The translations under genes were made by a program, and so were the position numbers. DNA of 64,000 nucleotides, from positions 13,145 to 77,144 of the forward strand of contig DATMQA010000117.1 of the NCBI GenBank assembly GCA_035566895.1. Reading direction: 5' to 3'. This stretch comes from DATMQA01 sp035566895. Its GTDB lineage: Bacteria; Verrucomicrobiota; Verrucomicrobiia; Limisphaerales; UBA8199. How positions within the stretch are numbered: position 1 is the first letter of the stretch; each line of letters begins with the position of its first letter. Shown here piece by piece: positions 60,776 to 64,000 of the stretch. A model generated the notes under the pieces. It had not been told where the DNA came from. It did not search any database and was given only the letters and a program-made list of their open reading frames with translations.

Positions 60776-62941
60776 ATGAACACCGCCGCTGTCCTGACTT
60801 TGGCGCTGGCGTGCGCCTGGGCAGGCATGGCGGAGCTTGAGGCTTCGGCTCGGCCCGACGACATTATGAAGACCAATGCTCCCACCGGCGCCCCGGCGCA
60901 TACCAACCGCCTGGCGCGCGAGAAATCGCCCTACCTGCTGCAGCACCAGCATAATCCCGTCGATTGGTTCGCCTGGGGCGCCGAAGCCTTCGAAGCGGCC
61001 CGCCGCGACAAAAAGCCCATCTTCCTCAGCATCGGCTACTCGACCTGCCATTGGTGCCACGTGATGGAACGCGAATCGTTCGAGAATGAGGACATCGCCC
61101 GGTTCCTCAACGAACATTTCGTCAGCATCAAGGTGGACCGCGAGGAACGGCCCGACGTGGACCGGATTTATATGACCTTCGTCCAGGCGACCACCGGCCA
61201 GGGCGGATGGCCCTTGAACGTATTTCTCACACCGGACCTCAAGCCGTTTTTCGGCGGCACCTACTTTCCGCCGGATAACCGCTACGGCCGCTCGAGCTTC
61301 CTCCAGGTTCTCCAGCAAATCCAACAGCTCTGGGACACGCGCCACGACGACGTCACCAACTCGGCCTCCCAGATGCATGCCCGGCTCGAAACCGCCACCG
61401 GCGGCGCGACGGCCACCGAGGCCGCCTCCCACTTCAGTCCCAACGTCGTCCGCAAAGCCGCTTCGCTCCTCAAGAAAACCTACGACCCGCGCCACGGCGG
61501 TTTCGGCGATGCGCCCAAATTTCCCCAGCCCAGCCAGCCGCAGTTGCTGTTGCGTTACGCGCGGCGGTTCAAGGACGAGGACGCTCTGCGCATGGTCCTC
61601 CAGACTTGCGACCGTATGGCCGCAGGGGGCATCCACGACCAGCTCGGCGGTGGTTTCGCCCGCTATTCCGTCGATGCGGAATGGCTCGTGCCCCACTTCG
61701 AGAAAATGCTCTATGACAACGCGCAGTTGACGCAATTATACCTCGACGCTTTCCTGATCAGCGGCCAGGCGCATTACGCCGAGGTGGCCCGGGACATCCT
61801 CGATTACGTGCTGCTCGACATGACCGCTCCCGAAGGCGGGTTCTACTCCGCCGAAGACGCCGATAGCGAAGGCCACGAGGGGAAATTCTACTGCTGGACG
61901 CTCGCCGAACTGCCCGACCTGCTCACCCGTGAGGAGTTAAAAGTCGCGGTGCGCTATTTTGGCATCACCGAGCGCGGCAACTTTGTGGATCACAGCCATC
62001 CCCACCCGCTGCCGAACCAAAACGTGCTGAGCGTGGTCGAGCCCAAACTCACTGGTGCGGAGAAGGCGCTGCTCGAATCGGCGAAGCGGAAAATGTTGAC
62101 GGCGCGGGCCAAACGAGTCCGTCCGCATCGGGACGACAAAGTGCTGGCTTCGTGGAATGGACTGATGCTGGGCGCCCTGGCGCGGGCGTACGCGGTGTTA
62201 GGAGATGAGAGGTATCGCGCCGCGGCCGAAAAGAACGTGGGATTCATCCAGGCGAAGCTGTGGGAGCCAGGAACGCCCGGGACGCTTTACCATCGTTGGC
62301 GTGAGGGGGAGCGCGACCAGGCGCAATTGCTTGGGGCCTACGCCTCGTTGCTCTCGGGGGTGGTTGCGCTTTACGAAGCGACGTTGGAACCGCGCCACCT
62401 CGAGTTTGCCATCGGCCTGGCCGAGGCCATGCTCGCCCGGTTTTACGACGCCGCGCAAGGCGGCTTCTGGCAAAGCGCTCCCGGCGCGCAGGACCTGATC
62501 CTGCGCCTGAAAGAGGATTACGACGGCGCCGAGCCTTCCGGCAATTCGGTCGCGATCCTGGCCCTCCTCAAGCTCGGACGCATCACCGAACGCAAAGGGT
62601 TTACCGAAGCGGCCGAGAAAAGTTTGCGCTTGTTCGCCGGGCGGTTGGAGGAGACGCCCCAGGCGGTGCCGTATATGCTGCAGGCCCTCGATTTTTCGTT
62701 ACAGGAACCCAAGCGCGCCGTGGTCGCGGGCGACCCGGACAAACCCGAACCGCGCGCCTTGCTTCACGCGATTCATTCGGTCTATCAGCCGAACAAAGTC
62801 GTGCTGGGCAACAGGGGACCCGTCGAGCCTTTCGCGAAAACGTTGGCCGCGAAAAACGGCGCGGTGGTCTTTCTCTGCACCGCCACCGACTGTCAACCGC
62901 CGACCAGCGAACCGGAGCAAATCAAGGCGTTGCTTAAATGA
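60776..62941 (+). CDS. YyaL-like thioredoxin-fold / (alpha/alpha)6-barrel protein (DUF255)
   Basis: 721 residues from the ATG at 60776; a hydrophobic N-terminus (TAAVLTLALACAWAG) suggests export. Thioredoxin-like domain about 45-210 with SPYLLQHQHNPVDWFAWG, CHWCHVMERESF (the CxxC), VDREERPDVDRIYM and GGWPLNVFLTPD. The rest is a helical barrel like N-acylglucosamine 2-epimerases (LYDNAQLTQLYLDAF, EGGFYSAEDADSEG). Related to human SPATA20; the biochemical function is unknown. Confidence 0.92.
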   Translation: MNTAAVLTLALACAWAGMAELEASARPDDIMKTNAPTGAPAHTNRLAREKSPYLLQHQHNPVDWFAWGAEAFEAARRDKKPIFLSIGYSTCHWCHVMERESFENEDIARFLNEHFVSIKVDREERPDVDRIYMTFVQATTGQGGWPLNVFLTPDLKPFFGGTYFPPDNRYGRSSFLQVLQQIQQLWDTRHDDVTNSASQMHARLETATGGATATEAASHFSPNVVRKAASLLKKTYDPRHGGFGDAPKFPQPSQPQLLLRYARRFKDEDALRMVLQTCDRMAAGGIHDQLGGGFARYSVDAEWLVPHFEKMLYDNAQLTQLYLDAFLISGQAHYAEVARDILDYVLLDMTAPEGGFYSAEDADSEGHEGKFYCWTLAELPDLLTREELKVAVRYFGITERGNFVDHSHPHPLPNQNVLSVVEPKLTGAEKALLESAKRKMLTARAKRVRPHRDDKVLASWNGLMLGALARAYAVLGDERYRAAAEKNVGFIQAKLWEPGTPGTLYHRWREGERDQAQLLGAYASLLSGVVALYEATLEPRHLEFAIGLAEAMLARFYDAAQGGFWQSAPGAQDLILRLKEDYDGAEPSGNSVAILALLKLGRITERKGFTEAAEKSLRLFAGRLEETPQAVPYMLQALDFSLQEPKRAVVAGDPDKPEPRALLHAIHSVYQPNKVVLGNRGPVEPFAKTLAAKNGAVVFLCTATDCQPPTSEPEQIKALLK

Positions 62942-63043
62942 GGCTGGTAAAAAGCTCTGGCGTGAGGAAGGGTTTTGCCAGGTCGAGATCATCGCGCGTT
63001 GAGGAGGGCTTGACGTGGATGCACCGTTAGATAACCTGCCCGC

Positions 63044-63463
63044 ATGAGTTTGAAAGCCAACGAAATCTGTCCAACCCGCCAACCGAGCACGAGCAGCGCC
63101 TCGAATCCGTCGCATCCGAGGAATTGGGCTTTTGCGCTAATGTTTGCCGCGGTTCTGGTTGCCATGCCATCGTGCAGCAAATCCAACGACCATACGTCTC
63201 TGGCCCCGGTCGAGGTAAACGGAGTAAAGGTGGATATGCCTAAGTTGCAGCAGGCTTTTGCGACTGGCGACCCACAAGCAGTGAACTGTGCCCGGGAAAC
63301 AACCTTGGCGTTCCGGTATAAAGACTTTGTGGGCGCCTTGGCACAACTGGACAAACTGGTGAATTTGCCCAGCTTGACAGATGAGCAGAAGAAGGTGGCA
63401 AACCAAGTACTCGAGCAGGTCAAAACGCTGGCAACCCAGTCGCAACCATCGGCTGGTCACTGA
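63044..63463 (+). CDS. Putative small lipoprotein
   Basis: 139 residues. A hydrophobic segment (WAFALMFAAVLVAMPSCSKS) ends in a Cys with a lipobox-like neighbourhood, although ~27 residues precede it, so a later start is possible. The mature part has VEVNGVKVDMPKLQQAFA and a helical region with YKDFVGALAQLDKLV. Similar small secreted proteins occur next to other verrucomicrobial genes, function unknown. Confidence 0.65.
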   Translation: MSLKANEICPTRQPSTSSASNPSHPRNWAFALMFAAVLVAMPSCSKSNDHTSLAPVEVNGVKVDMPKLQQAFATGDPQAVNCARETTLAFRYKDFVGALAQLDKLVNLPSLTDEQKKVANQVLEQVKTLATQSQPSAGH

Positions 63464-63532
63464 CCCAACCTAAGCGTTCGTCTCGAGGCGGAACCGAGCG
63501 CTGGAGAAAACCGCCAGGTCCCGACAACCCGG

Positions 63533-64000
63533 CTAAGGGTATGCCGACACCCCGAGGGCGTGTGAGGCTATCCAGAGCACATCCACATCGCCAGGCAGGT
63601 TCACATTCAACTGCAACAACGCACCGGTCTGCAAGGAGGGCATTGTCCTTCCATCCCGCCATCGATGGATTTCGGAATGGCCATCTAGAAATGTAAAACC
63701 GGCTGCATTACCATGGTAGCTGGCCGGATAATCGATAAGCTGGTAAAGGTTGTCCGGGTCGGTTGCCCACCAGCCGTCGTTGATGCTATCCTCGCGCTCA
63801 TCCAGGTAAATGAATGTTATCGCAGGACCTCTGAGAGCGGTGGTTTTTTGGTAATAAGGGCCATACTTGCTGGGGCTGGTCCAGGTGCGAGACCCAAGCT
63901 CCGGGGGCGAGGCTTGGGGGGCCAAATCACCGCCAATCCAGTTTTGGCACGAAAGGCTGCGCACCCGGTCCTTTCTCACACCGAGAACGGTGACTGCCGA
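63533..64000 (-). CDS. Type II secretion-like pseudopilin, H-X9-DG type, cut by right edge
   Basis: At least 155 residues; the frame is open to the window edge (SAVTVLGVRKDRV), so the N-terminal prepilin signal and methylation site are outside. The C-terminal part shows the verrucomicrobial/planctomycete DUF1559-like pattern: GWWATDPDNLYQLIDYPASYH, then the H-x9-DG stretch AAGFTFLDGHSEIHRWRDG. These proteins are major pseudopilin-like secretion or surface components, very numerous in these phyla. Confidence 0.85.
   Translation of the reverse strand, partial: SAVTVLGVRKDRVRSLSCQNWIGGDLAPQASPPELGSRTWTSPSKYGPYYQKTTALRGPAITFIYLDEREDSINDGWWATDPDNLYQLIDYPASYHGNAAGFTFLDGHSEIHRWRDGRTMPSLQTGALLQLNVNLPGDVDVLWIASHALGVSAYP

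Overview
The window looks like a chromosomal piece of a Verrucomicrobiota bacterium, probably from the Pedosphaera/Limisphaerales side. The clues are the mix of families: DapL-type lysine synthesis, a type II secretion-like pseudopilin with the H-X9-DG tail, a CAAX-protease relative of the PEP-CTERM kind, a small HTH/terminase-like protein of a verrucomicrobial paralogous family, a LamG plus Rhs secreted pair, and many short-unit repeats between genes. This placement is inference from gene content; no rRNA or tRNA gene was seen.

Layout. 1-2.2 kb: a frameshifted phage Mu gp27-like gene, then about 1.3 kb of repeat-rich sequence without a convincing gene. 2.25-12.6 kb (minus strand): a polymorphic-toxin style operon, with a 1287-residue LamG/calcium-repeat secreted protein, an 1846-residue Rhs protein with an N-terminal C39-like peptidase domain and a short toxin-like tip, an ATGA-coupled candidate immunity gene and a second small gene. 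12.8-22.4 kb: regulators and membrane housekeeping (AraC-type HTH, RodZ-like HTH, pgpA-pgsA, dapL, Ste24-like protease, YqgE, an NtrC-type regulator, DUF155). 22.4-33.2 kb: biosynthesis, with trpE, hisI, hisF and a purine cluster purS-purQ-x-y-purL-purF. 33.2-46 kb: amidohydrolase, heptosyltransferase-like GT9, NYN nuclease, VWA protein, a 5'-truncated GH5 gene, an RluA/RlmI-type fusion, a CAAX protease, a GspB/ExeA-like pair, hisC-hisD and pyrF. 46-64 kb: GAF protein, NDH-2, xylA, ftsK, a VapBC module, an RlhA-like U32 protein, rimO, an esterase, a hexapeptide acyltransferase, a YyaL-like thioredoxin-fold protein and a pseudopilin cut by the right edge.

The most unusual signal is a family of short-unit tandem repeats (6-10 nt) that often occur as two facing arms, so that the element can fold into a hairpin. 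The best example (24871-25040) sits between a gene encoding two fused 23S-IVP/Avd-like four-helix-bundle domains and a membrane protein gene. It encloses a 17-codon copy of the start of the bundle gene, and its array units supply the stop codons of neighbouring genes. Related two-arm elements lie at 14139-14175, 27571-27635 and 45196-45309. Others are inserted in frame inside housekeeping genes (U32/rlhA-like twice, rimO, purL, the RluA fusion), adding non-conserved residues without breaking the frame. A separate 40-bp-arm palindrome fills the gap between the convergent U32 and rimO genes.
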